A stretch of DNA of 18,962 nt from Paraprevotella sp. (GTDB lineage: Bacteria; Bacteroidota; Bacteroidia; Bacteroidales; Bacteroidaceae), in the NCBI GenBank assembly GCA_017425765.1, contig JAFOXE010000051.1:1-18962 (forward strand). The letters run 5' to 3'. The notes beneath the pieces were generated by a model. That model was not told the origin of the DNA and ran no database searches. It saw only the letters and a program-made list of their open reading frames with translations. The position numbers and the translations under genes are program-made. Below, in pieces: positions 1-6,213 of this stretch (its first letter is position 1; every line of letters starts with the position of its first letter).

Positions 1-93
1 CCAAAAGAAGATCACCACACCCAACAACACCACAGCGGCCGCCATGATGCCGAACATAATTTGAAAATTATGGTTTAACTTATTCTTCTTCAT
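1..93 (-). CDS. Small membrane protein, N-terminal fragment
   Basis: Partial gene cut by the left window edge; only the first 31 residues are visible. They begin MKKNKLNHNF and run into a hydrophobic stretch from about residue 11 to 31 that is rich in A, V, L, I and F. This looks like a membrane anchor with a short basic cytoplasmic N-terminus. The ATG (91-93) lies 3 bases after the stop of the upstream S41 protease gene, so the two are almost certainly co-transcribed and perhaps translationally coupled. I do not recognise the family and assign no function. A cleaved signal peptide is possible but less likely, because no cleavage motif appears before the edge. Confidence 0.6.
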   Translation of the reverse strand, partial: MKKNKLNHNFQIMFGIMAAAVVLLGVVIFFW

Positions 94-96
94 GGT

Positions 97-1752
97 TTAT
101 TCCTTAACACTCAACAACTCGTTATATTCTTCCTTATTAGATAACACTTTCAAAGCCTCCTTTACATCTTGGTCATCCTTCAATTGATGTTCCACGCCGC
201 CACGTTGATAATAATAGCGTCGCACTATTTCGTTACATAGGAGTGTAGAGATCTCTTTCTTGAATCGATGCATATCCTTTGAGATATCTACAGAGAACTT
301 TGAAGATAACGCTTCAAACTCTTCTTTTGCATCCTCGTAGTAACCCTCTCGAGTGGCCACCTTTTTCAATACATTCAGCAAATCCACACTACGACGATTA
401 TAGGTAAAACCACTTTCTTTTACCATATCTACAAACACCTCATATTCTGCATCTGTCAATTCAAAATCCTCGGCCGAAGCTATCGTCTTATGCTCATACA
501 CATACCGATTGGCAAAATCGATAATTACTTCGCCCGATGCCAAATCATATATCATTGAGGGCAAACTGTCGGGCACCACTTTTACATCCGGTTTTATTCC
601 ACCACCATCACGCACCTCTCGTCCCGCCTTGGTCTTGAACACATTTGTCAAACTATCCGGTAACGTACCCACCGAGCCATCTTCTTTCAAATGACGATAA
701 TCATAAGCCTGGATACAGCGTCCACTTGGTATATAATAACGGCTGGTGGTCAATTTCAGATTTCCTCCGTAAGGCACATCGCGTACCATTTGCACCAATC
801 CTTTTCCGTAAGTTCGTTGTCCCAAAATCACTGCACGGTCGTAGTCTTGCAGCGCTCCCGCCACAATTTCCGACGATGAAGCCGAACCACCATCCACCAA
901 CACCACCATAGGCATTGTCATATCTACCGGAAGGTGTGTGGTATAATATGTTCGATTGGTTGAAGACATCTTACCTTTTGTAGACACCACCTTGCTGCCC
1001 TTAGGTATAAAAAGACCTGTAATATCCACGGCTTCGTTCAACGATCCACCCGGATTTCCCCTAAGGTCAAAAATCAGCGACTGTACACCTTTTTCCTTTA
1101 ATTGCAACAAAGCATGACGCACCTCACGATAAGCACCTTCAGTAAAACCCGTCAAATAAATATAACCAACCCCGGGACGTACCTCTCCATAGTAGGGCAC
1201 CTGGGGCAATTGTATGTTTTGACGCTTTATTTTATAGGTAATCGGCTTTTTTACGTTATATCGTTTCACCTGCACCTCCACAACCGTACCGGCATCCCCG
1301 CGCAACATACTGCTAACCTTGTCTACAGAAAGGCCTTCTACATCGATCTTATCCACCGAAAGGATAACATCCCCCCCTCTTATTCCGGCTTTCTGAGCAG
1401 GACTATTCTCATAAGGTTCAGTCAGCACCACTCGTTGCTCCTTCTTATGAAAACGTATATACGAACCTATTCCGGCATACTTACCGGTGGTCATAGTACG
1501 GAAATCGCCCATATCATCCTTCGAATAATACACCGTAAAAGGATCTACCCTCTGCAACATCGCATCTATTCCCCACCGAATTACAGTATCGGCCGACAAC
1601 GTGTCTACATAGAATACATCTAATTTCTTATAGATATCATTGAAGATCTCCAGATTCTTGGAAATCTCAAAGTCGTGTTTTTTTTTCTTCTGTGCGCTTA
1701 TCCATAACGAGCCACACACCACTAAACATACTGCTAAAAATACTTTCTTCAT
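97..1752 (-). CDS. S41 family C-terminal processing protease (CtpA/Tsp type)
   Basis: Predicted periplasmic serine protease that trims or degrades exported proteins from their C-termini. The 551-residue product starts with a signal peptide (MKKVFLAVCLVVCGSLWISA, probable cut after SAQ around residue 21). A PDZ domain lies at about residues 90-177, with the carboxylate-binding-like stretch AGIRGGDVILSVD. The S41 catalytic domain follows (about 190-400), with DLRGNPGG at 229-236. The catalytic Ser/Lys dyad is inferred as S292 (GSASSSE) and K317 (GKGLVQ); the 25-residue spacing matches E. coli Tsp. A helical C-terminal region of about 130 residues has no clear assignment. The gene is second in a minus-strand operon, 25 bases after the PfkB kinase, and is followed after 3 bases by a small membrane protein gene. 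The family call is firm; the substrate is unknown. Confidence 0.95.
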   Translation of the reverse strand: MKKVFLAVCLVVCGSLWISAQKKKKHDFEISKNLEIFNDIYKKLDVFYVDTLSADTVIRWGIDAMLQRVDPFTVYYSKDDMGDFRTMTTGKYAGIGSYIRFHKKEQRVVLTEPYENSPAQKAGIRGGDVILSVDKIDVEGLSVDKVSSMLRGDAGTVVEVQVKRYNVKKPITYKIKRQNIQLPQVPYYGEVRPGVGYIYLTGFTEGAYREVRHALLQLKEKGVQSLIFDLRGNPGGSLNEAVDITGLFIPKGSKVVSTKGKMSSTNRTYYTTHLPVDMTMPMVVLVDGGSASSSEIVAGALQDYDRAVILGQRTYGKGLVQMVRDVPYGGNLKLTTSRYYIPSGRCIQAYDYRHLKEDGSVGTLPDSLTNVFKTKAGREVRDGGGIKPDVKVVPDSLPSMIYDLASGEVIIDFANRYVYEHKTIASAEDFELTDAEYEVFVDMVKESGFTYNRRSVDLLNVLKKVATREGYYEDAKEEFEALSSKFSVDISKDMHRFKKEISTLLCNEIVRRYYYQRGGVEHQLKDDQDVKEALKVLSNKEEYNELLSVKE

Positions 1753-1777
1753 ACCACAAAGGTAAAGGATTTGACCA

Positions 1778-2767
1778 TTATTTATGCAAAATATCTTGCA
1801 CTTTTAACCTTATTTCATTCCACGTAGTCTCAACCAAGTTCGTACCCATCACTTGAATAACCGCTGCTCCCAATAATGCACCTACTTGAAGACTATGTTT
1901 CATACTATACCCTTGAGCATAAGCATAAAGAAAACCACCGGCAAAGAAATCTCCGGCCGCCGTGGTGTCTACGACCTTATCCACCGGGATTGCCGACACC
2001 GATACGACCTCGGCGCCTCGTCTCACCTTTGCTCCCTGAGCCCCTTGTTTCAAAACGGCCACATCACAATACGTGGCCATTATCTCTAACGCCTTATCCC
2101 CATTGCTCTCTTGGGTAAATACCTCCGCTTCTTCTTCATTGGCAAATACAATATCCACGTAATCACGCACCAACATACGAAAGAATTCCAAATCGCTGGC
2201 CACCACATTATAACTAGCCAAGTCAATACAAATCTTCATGCCCAATTTCTTGGCACGCTGCATAACCGACAAGACAAACGAATGGCTTTGCACCAAATAA
2301 CCTTCAACGTAGAGTATATCATAACTATTCAACCATTTCTCGTTTATCGCATGCTCATCCATTAATGCTGCAGCACCAAGAAAGGTTGCAAATGTGCGCT
2401 CTCCATCTGGGGTTACAAAAGTGGTTGCCACACCAGTTGGCTGTTCGCCATATTGCAAATGAGCTTCCACACCCACCGAATAGCATCGCTGTGCATAGAA
2501 ATCACCAAGTTCATCTTGACCTATCTTTCCTACGAAACCCACACGAGCCCCCATAGATGCCAATGCCAATATCGTATTACCTGCCGAGCCACCGGTGGCC
2601 ATCTCAAAGCAAGCAGAGGACAGAGATTGCGAAATTTCGTCGTATCGTTGCTGATTAATCAACTGCATGCCACCTTTAGGCAATCCCAAATCCAACAGCG
2701 TGTTTTCTGCATCTAAACGAACGAGGACATCGACTAAAGCATTCCCTATTCCTATAATTTTTTTCAT
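1778..2767 (-). CDS. PfkB-family carbohydrate/nucleoside kinase (adenosine-kinase-like)
   Basis: Cytoplasmic ribokinase-fold kinase of 329 residues, the usual size for PfkB enzymes. Seen in the sequence: an N-terminal GIGNALVDVL strand; the glycine-rich substrate-site motif GGSAGN at 59-64, followed by signature 1 (GARVGFVGKIGQDELG, 73-88); the NEEEA motif (210-214) that contributes to the Mg/phosphate site; and signature 2, DTTAAGDFFAGGF (267-279), with D273 as the expected catalytic base and an anion hole in AAGD. Bacteroidales homologues are often labelled adenosine kinase, but the exact substrate (adenosine, a sugar or another nucleoside) cannot be read from the motifs. An in-frame ATG at 2843-2845 would add 26 residues. 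I prefer the ATG at 2765-2767 because family homology starts there and the predicted promoter lies between the two. First gene of the kinase-protease operon. Confidence 0.9.
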   Translation of the reverse strand: MKKIIGIGNALVDVLVRLDAENTLLDLGLPKGGMQLINQQRYDEISQSLSSACFEMATGGSAGNTILALASMGARVGFVGKIGQDELGDFYAQRCYSVGVEAHLQYGEQPTGVATTFVTPDGERTFATFLGAAALMDEHAINEKWLNSYDILYVEGYLVQSHSFVLSVMQRAKKLGMKICIDLASYNVVASDLEFFRMLVRDYVDIVFANEEEAEVFTQESNGDKALEIMATYCDVAVLKQGAQGAKVRRGAEVVSVSAIPVDKVVDTTAAGDFFAGGFLYAYAQGYSMKHSLQVGALLGAAVIQVMGTNLVETTWNEIRLKVQDILHK

Positions 2768-2785
2768 TTCACGCACTTTTTTTTG

Positions 2786-2816
2786 CAAATATATTGCAGA
2801 TTTCCCAAAAAACACA
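2786..2816 (-). promoter_or_regulatory. Promoter for the PfkB kinase operon
   Basis: Read on the minus strand, TATATTTG (2793 down to 2786) matches the Bacteroidetes -7 consensus TAnnTTTG exactly. TGTG at 2816-2813, 19 bases upstream, is a three-of-four match to the -33 TTTG. The predicted transcript would start only about 10-15 bases before the chosen ATG. It overlaps the divergent tRNA promoter. Confidence 0.5.
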
Positions 2817-2824
2817 TACTTTTG
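2794..2824 (+). promoter_or_regulatory. Promoter for the tandem tRNA-Asn genes
   Basis: TTG at 2794-2796 (-33 element) and TACTTTTG at 2817-2824 (exact -7 consensus TAnnTTTG) are separated by 20 bases, the standard Bacteroidetes spacing. Transcription would start near 2831, about 27 bases before the first tRNA. Confidence 0.6.
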
Positions 2825-2857
2825 CATCGCAATTGCGGAAAGCACCGTAAAATAACT

Positions 2858-2931
2858 GCTTCAGTAGCTCAGTTGGTTAGAGCACCTGACTGTTAATCAG
2901 GGGGTCGTTGGTTCAAGCCCATCCTGAAGCG
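2858..2931 (+). tRNA. tRNA-Asn (anticodon GUU), copy 1
   Basis: A 74-base cloverleaf can be drawn by eye. The acceptor GCTTCAG/CTGAAGC pairs perfectly over 7 bp. The D stem is GCTC/GAGC. The anticodon stem CCTGA/TCAGG holds the loop CTGTTAA, giving anticodon GTT. The T arm is GTTGG-TTCAAGC-CCATC. The discriminator base is G and no CCA is encoded. The second T-stem pair is a T-T mismatch, also present in copy 2. The gene is co-transcribed with copy 2, which starts 27 bases downstream. Confidence 0.95.
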
Positions 2932-2958
2932 CAAAGGTTATTTCCAAGATTGCAATTT

Positions 2959-3032
2959 GCTTCAGTAGCTCAGTTGGTTAGAGCACCTGACTGTTAATCA
3001 GGGGGTCGTTGGTTCAAGCCCATCCTGAAGCG
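2959..3032 (+). tRNA. tRNA-Asn (anticodon GUU), copy 2
   Basis: Identical over all 74 bases to the copy 101 bases upstream, with the same GTT anticodon and T-stem mismatch. Identity extends slightly beyond the gene on both sides (2857-2936 against 2958-3037), which suggests a local tandem duplication. A strong terminator follows 8 bases later. Confidence 0.95.
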
Positions 3033-3040
3033 CAAAAATC

Positions 3041-3079
3041 AAGAGTCTGCACTAAAATAGTGCAGACTCTTTTCGTTTT
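3041..3079 (+). terminator. Intrinsic terminator of the tRNA-Asn operon
   Basis: A perfect 14-bp stem (3041-3054 with 3058-3071) closes on a 3-base AAA loop. It is followed by a T-rich tail interrupted by CG, ending in TTTTT at 3075-3079. It lies 9 bases after the second tRNA. Confidence 0.9.
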
Positions 3080-3114
3080 TATACACCGACTAAAGTTAAA
3101 AGCTTTACATCTAT

Positions 3115-3170
3115 CAAAAAACAAGCAACCGAATCGCAGAATGTACGTCCACAATTCAGTTGCTTGTTTT
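3115..3170 (-). terminator. Probable terminator of the NfeD-flotillin operon, bidirectional
   Basis: ACAAGCAACCGAAT (3121-3134) pairs with 3154-3167 over 14 positions with a single C-A mismatch, around a large loop of 19 bases. A six-A run (3115-3120) supplies the U tract on the minus strand, and TTT (3168-3170) gives a weaker one on the plus strand. It lies about 45 bases beyond the flotillin stop and back-to-back with the tRNA terminator. The large loop is atypical. Confidence 0.6.
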
Positions 3171-3215
3171 GGAGGATAAACAATCTGTTTTAGGCAAACA
3201 GAGATATATCCTTGC

Positions 3216-4601
3216 CTACTTCACTTCTTCTGCATCTGTTGGTTTAACCTCGGCCATATCCTCTTTTTTCTTTGCCAAGTACTCCGGAAGATTCAATCCG
3301 GCCATATCGAACAATTCATTCAATGGAGGAACAGACTTCATCAAACCGGACACAAAGCCGGCCGTAGAACCCTTACCATTGGCCCCATCTGCTCCGCTAT
3401 CCCATACCGTTACATGGTCAATATTGATACCCTTGACGGCCTCCACTTGAATCTTAACCAATTCCGGTAATTTCTCAAGTAAGAGCAACATATACGCCTT
3501 GTTGGCATCACCTCCGGCAGCTTGTACCATCTTGTCGTAACCGGCAGCTTGCTTAACCAATATCTCATACAAACCCTTTGCTTCGGCTTCCATCTTAGCA
3601 TAGATCGCATCTGCCTCTCCCTTAGCATTTACACGAATACGCTCGGCTTCCGCCTCGGCAGCAATAATCAAACGACGCTTTTCTATTTCTTGCGGCACAA
3701 GAATATTGGCGGTTTCTGTTGAACGTTCACGCTCGGCACGTGCTTCTTCGGCCTCGCGCTCAGCGGCATAAGCCTCTTGCAGGGCCTTTGCCTGTTGCAC
3801 TTTTTCAGAAGCAATAGCCTTACGTTGAGCTTCAGCTTCCTTCTCGCGACGATAAGCTTCGGAATTCGCAATCTCAACCTTTGCCTCATTCTCTCCTTTC
3901 ACGGCTTGTGCATTGGCTTCTGCCGTACGAATACGGGTCTCGCGCACTGCCTCGGCCTTACCGATTTCACCGGTTTTGTCTTGTTCTGCTACGCGCACCT
4001 TTGCCTCGTTGATAGCCTTTGCTGCAGCCTCGCGTCCCAATGCCTCGATATAACCGGATTCATCCTTAATATCGGTTACGTTTACATTGATGAGTCGCAA
4101 ACCAATCTTCTTTAGTTCTACTTCTACATTCTTTGATACACTCTCCAAGAATTTGTCGCGGTCACTGTTCAACTCCTCAATGCTCATGGTAGCAATTACC
4201 AAACGAAGTTGACCAAATAGGATGTCACGCGCCAAGTCTTGAATCTGCGAAGGAGTTTGCCCTAAAAGGCGCTCAGCAGCCGCGTTCATCAACTCGGGTT
4301 CGGTAGAAATTCCTACGGTGAAACGGCACGGAACGTCCACACGAATGTTTTGTTTACTCAATGCGCTAGTTAGGTTGGCATCGATAGAAAGCGGTGTCAA
4401 GCTAAGATAAGCATAATCTTCTATTATCGGCCATACAAAAGCGCCACCACCTTGCACACACTTGGCCGAACTCTTATTACTCTTATTTCCGTAGATAACC
4501 AAAATTTTATCTGACGGACAGCGACGATAGCGATTCAGCAACGTCACCACAATAAAAACACCCACAAATACAACAATTATGGGCAAAAGTGTTATTTGCA
4601 T
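3216..4601 (-). CDS. Flotillin-like SPFH-domain membrane protein
   Basis: Membrane scaffold of the flotillin (FloT/YuaG) type, 461 residues. Bacterial flotillins organise membrane microdomains and affect the assembly of membrane complexes and fluidity. The N-terminus has one hydrophobic segment (about residues 3-20, ITLLPIIVVFVGVFIVVTLL). An SPFH/band-7 domain follows to about residue 200, with the flotillin-like stretch VQGGGAFVWPIIEDYAYLSL. A long Ala/Glu/Lys-rich region with heptad character (about 185-350) should form the oligomerising coiled coil. The C-terminal 100 residues include an AAGGDANKAYMLLLLEKLPELV helix region typical of flotillins, and the end is acidic. The gene is 33 bases downstream of a NfeD-like gene on the same strand, the pairing seen for yuaF-floT in Bacillus. 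Function in this organism is inferred from the family only. Confidence 0.93.
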   Translation of the reverse strand: MQITLLPIIVVFVGVFIVVTLLNRYRRCPSDKILVIYGNKSNKSSAKCVQGGGAFVWPIIEDYAYLSLTPLSIDANLTSALSKQNIRVDVPCRFTVGISTEPELMNAAAERLLGQTPSQIQDLARDILFGQLRLVIATMSIEELNSDRDKFLESVSKNVEVELKKIGLRLINVNVTDIKDESGYIEALGREAAAKAINEAKVRVAEQDKTGEIGKAEAVRETRIRTAEANAQAVKGENEAKVEIANSEAYRREKEAEAQRKAIASEKVQQAKALQEAYAAEREAEEARAERERSTETANILVPQEIEKRRLIIAAEAEAERIRVNAKGEADAIYAKMEAEAKGLYEILVKQAAGYDKMVQAAGGDANKAYMLLLLEKLPELVKIQVEAVKGINIDHVTVWDSGADGANGKGSTAGFVSGLMKSVPPLNELFDMAGLNLPEYLAKKKEDMAEVKPTDAEEVK

Positions 4602-4634
4602 AATTCTTTAATTTTTAAGATTATCTCTATTTAA

Positions 4635-5204
4635 TTACATTCTCGTCACCAACAAAGTGCTGCCTCCCAACACCTCCAAGACTCGAACCTTGACACCAGA
4701 AGCCAATGCCTCGCCTTCGGTCATGGCATCTAGTTCATGGATAGATCCTTGCACACTTATCTGCACCTTTCCTACACCTGACTTCTCAGCTGGAATACGC
4801 AGATAAACTTCTCCCATCAAGTTCACGCAGGCTCGCACATCAAATGCTCCGTTCGATTCCAGTCGGAGCATCTTCTTGTAAATAAGCACAAACAAAACAA
4901 CGAAGAACACACCCACCAAAACAGATACGATTACCAACCATATCTTGCTTTCAATGACATCGCCCAAACTCACTCCGGCCCATCCAAAACCTAAAAAGAA
5001 ATTTACAAGATTCTTAATTGAGAGCATCGAAAGGCCACCACCCAAATCCAATGTATTTGTATCTAAATCAATATCTGTACCGTCTATACCGATGAGCACC
5101 ATAACGGTTTGTGCAATAAAAAGCATCGAACTAACCGCCGCACATCCCCAAAACACTTGCTGCAAAGCATCCAAGGATTCGTACCACAACAAAAATTCTC
5201 CCAT
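4635..5204 (-). CDS. NfeD-like (YuaF-type) membrane protein with C-terminal OB fold
   Basis: A 189-residue inner-membrane protein that partners flotillins in many bacteria. Visible features are hydrophobic segments at about residues 15-38 and 86-112, with a weaker one around 65-80, then a soluble C-terminal domain (about 120-189) with the pattern of a NfeD OB fold (VNLMGEVYLRI, GKVQISVQGSIHELDAM, VKVRVLEVLGGSTLLV). It lacks the long N-terminal protease domain of large NfeD proteins, so it belongs to the short, non-proteolytic type. It is first in a two-gene operon with the flotillin. No strict TAnnTTTG box was found upstream on the minus strand; the nearest partial match is at 5295-5302. The call rests on topology, the OB-like tail and the flotillin neighbour. 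Confidence 0.85.
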   Translation of the reverse strand: MGEFLLWYESLDALQQVFWGCAAVSSMLFIAQTVMVLIGIDGTDIDLDTNTLDLGGGLSMLSIKNLVNFFLGFGWAGVSLGDVIESKIWLVIVSVLVGVFFVVLFVLIYKKMLRLESNGAFDVRACVNLMGEVYLRIPAEKSGVGKVQISVQGSIHELDAMTEGEALASGVKVRVLEVLGGSTLLVTRM

Positions 5205-5394
5205 ATTATCTGTCTTTTTCTTATTATACTTTTCTGCTTAAAGGTGCTCAAAAGACTAGCACAACATACCTATTTGTATGCATCAAGCCGATAACAAAAT
5301 AAATAAAAAAAGAGCAACTAAACCTACCCTCTCCTCGCTTTTAACTTCTTTTTAACTCATGTACTTCTCGCAACCCGTTCATGTAGCCCAAAAC

Positions 5395-5480
5395 AGACGT
5401 ACATCTCGACGCTACGAGGCGAGCGTGTAGAGGGCACCTACATGCTCATGTAAGTACCCTACACACGTACGTCTTTTTTT
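5395..5480 (+). repeat. Structured inverted-repeat element A (branched hairpin plus T tract)
   Basis: Outer arms AGACGTAC (5395-5402) and GTACGTCT (5467-5474) are perfectly complementary. Between them are a small hairpin with CTCG (5405-5408) able to pair with CGAG (5415-5418 or 5420-5423), and a longer imperfect hairpin at 5425-5464 with ends GTGTAG/CTACAC and tip TACATG/CATGTA. Seven T bases (5474-5480) follow on the plus strand. It looks like a terminator, yet no gene ends here because both flanking genes read away from it. Its segment 5398-5412 matches 16782-16796 at 13 of 15 bases, so it may belong to a dispersed repeat family or encode a small RNA. Confidence 0.55.
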
Positions 5481-5512
5481 AACCACATGGCAGTCGCACA
5501 ACTTATTTTCGT

Positions 5513-5520
5513 TATATTTG
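5513..5520 (+). promoter_or_regulatory. -7 promoter element of the NUDIX gene
   Basis: TATATTTG is an exact TAnnTTTG match 29 bases before the ATG. No good -33 TTTG is present at the usual spacing (ATGG at 5487-5490 is the closest), so the promoter may be weak or regulated. Confidence 0.5.
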
Positions 5521-5549
5521 CATCTGTAACCCCTAAATCGTCCTAAAGA

Positions 5550-6083
5550 ATGAGCGCCGAACATCCTTTTGCACAATTTCGCTTCTGCCCCAAATGCGGG
5601 TCGCCTAAATTTGTGGTAAACAACGAAAAATCAAAACATTGTGAGCAATGCGGATTTACCTACTACTTCAATCCGAGTGCGGCCACGGTGGCCGTAATCG
5701 TAAACGAGCAAGGACAACTTCTGGTGTGCCGTCGAAGCAAAGAACCCTCCAAAGGCACACTTGACTTATGTGGAGGATTTTGCGATTGCTACGAAACGAG
5801 CGAAGAGGGAGTAATTCGCGAAGTAAAAGAAGAATCCGGTCTGGATGTAGTAAGTACGGAATATATGTTTTCCATCCCTAACACATACGTATACAGTGAT
5901 TTCACCGTACACACCATTGACAACTTCTTCAAATGCAAAGTAAACAGCATCCACAAAGCCCAAGCAGCCGACGATGCAGAAGAACTGATGTGGCTATCGC
6001 CCCAAGACATCTACCCCGAGGATTTTGGATTGAATTCCATACGAAAGGGAATCGAAAAAATCCTCAAAGAAAAATTATTGTAA
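5550..6083 (+). CDS. NUDIX hydrolase with N-terminal zinc ribbon
   Basis: A 177-residue cytoplasmic pyrophosphohydrolase of the NUDIX superfamily, whose members cleave nucleoside diphosphates linked to another moiety. A zinc ribbon is visible at the N-terminus with C13, C16, C31 and C34 (CPKCG and CEQCG), as in NADH pyrophosphatases (NudC), although this protein is shorter than NudC. The NUDIX box is complete at residues 76-98: G76, then E82, R90, E91, E94, E95 and G97, matching GX5EX7REUXEEXGU. Substrate is not predictable; NADH/NAD-capped RNA or ADP-ribose-type compounds are options. It has its own -7 element and is followed by a short hairpin (6091-6120). The start is the first ATG, shortly before the zinc ribbon. 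Confidence 0.92.
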   Translation: MSAEHPFAQFRFCPKCGSPKFVVNNEKSKHCEQCGFTYYFNPSAATVAVIVNEQGQLLVCRRSKEPSKGTLDLCGGFCDCYETSEEGVIREVKEESGLDVVSTEYMFSIPNTYVYSDFTVHTIDNFFKCKVNSIHKAQAADDAEELMWLSPQDIYPEDFGLNSIRKGIEKILKEKLL

Positions 6084-6090
6084 CGTCTAG

Positions 6091-6120
6091 TTTTTAGGAG
6101 CACCCTTTCGGGTGCAAAAA
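6091..6120. terminator. Hairpin after the NUDIX gene, weak terminator candidate
   Basis: GCACCC (6100-6105) and GGGTGC (6110-6115) form a 6-bp stem with a TTTC loop. TTTTT (6091-6095) and AAAAA (6116-6120) can extend it past an AGGA bulge. On the plus strand it lacks a T tract. On the minus strand the T run would follow the stem, but no minus-strand gene ends here. Confidence 0.4.
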
Positions 6121-6172
6121 CCTCCTTCCGAAAAAAAAACACATTATATAAGGTAGAAAAAGGTTTTTTTCC

Positions 6173-6180
6173 TACTTTTG
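6173..6180 (+). promoter_or_regulatory. -7 promoter element of the topA operon
   Basis: TACTTTTG is an exact match to the Bacteroidetes -7 consensus, 33 bases before the topA ATG. No TTTG stands at the -33 position, where the sequence is purine-rich. Confidence 0.5.
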
Positions 6181-6213
6181 CGGCCGAATTTATCCACATA
6201 GACCGAAAAAACG

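Larger units (their letters stand above)
2857..3037 (+). repeat. Tandem duplication, 101-base period, containing the two tRNA-Asn genes
   Basis: An 80-base unit (2857-2936) recurs without change at 2958-3037. The 21 bases between the two units are not repeated. The flanks match only for one base before the tRNA and about five after it, so the duplicated unit is essentially the gene. Confidence 0.85.
5205..5549. other. Divergent intergenic region, 345 bases
   Basis: This lies between the starts of the NfeD-like gene (minus) and the NUDIX gene (plus). It holds an AT-rich stretch (about 5290-5320), a structured inverted-repeat element (5395-5480) and the NUDIX -7 box (5513-5520). CTTTTTAAC followed by CAT-like bases appears near 5349-5360 and again in variant form after the element's T run (5474-5488). 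I see no credible coding region. Confidence 0.6.

Noticed and set aside
1102..1623. A 173-codon plus-strand frame opposite the S41 protease
   Set aside because: The minus-strand protein carries intact PDZ and S41 motifs across this stretch, and the opposite frame shows no motif or start signal.
2768..2845. A 26-residue N-terminal extension of the PfkB kinase from the ATG at 2845
   Set aside because: The extension would need transcription from inside the divergent tRNA promoter region. It has no family similarity, and the exact -7 box at 2786-2793 lies downstream of that ATG.
2858..3032. Integration site for a mobile element at the tRNA-Asn genes
   Set aside because: No integrase or phage gene lies nearby, and the only duplicated material is the tRNA gene itself in tandem.
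5395..5480. CRISPR array or riboswitch as an explanation of element A
   Set aside because: There are no regularly spaced direct repeats, no cas genes, and no ligand-core motif that I can match to a known riboswitch class. The structure is an inverted-repeat design.
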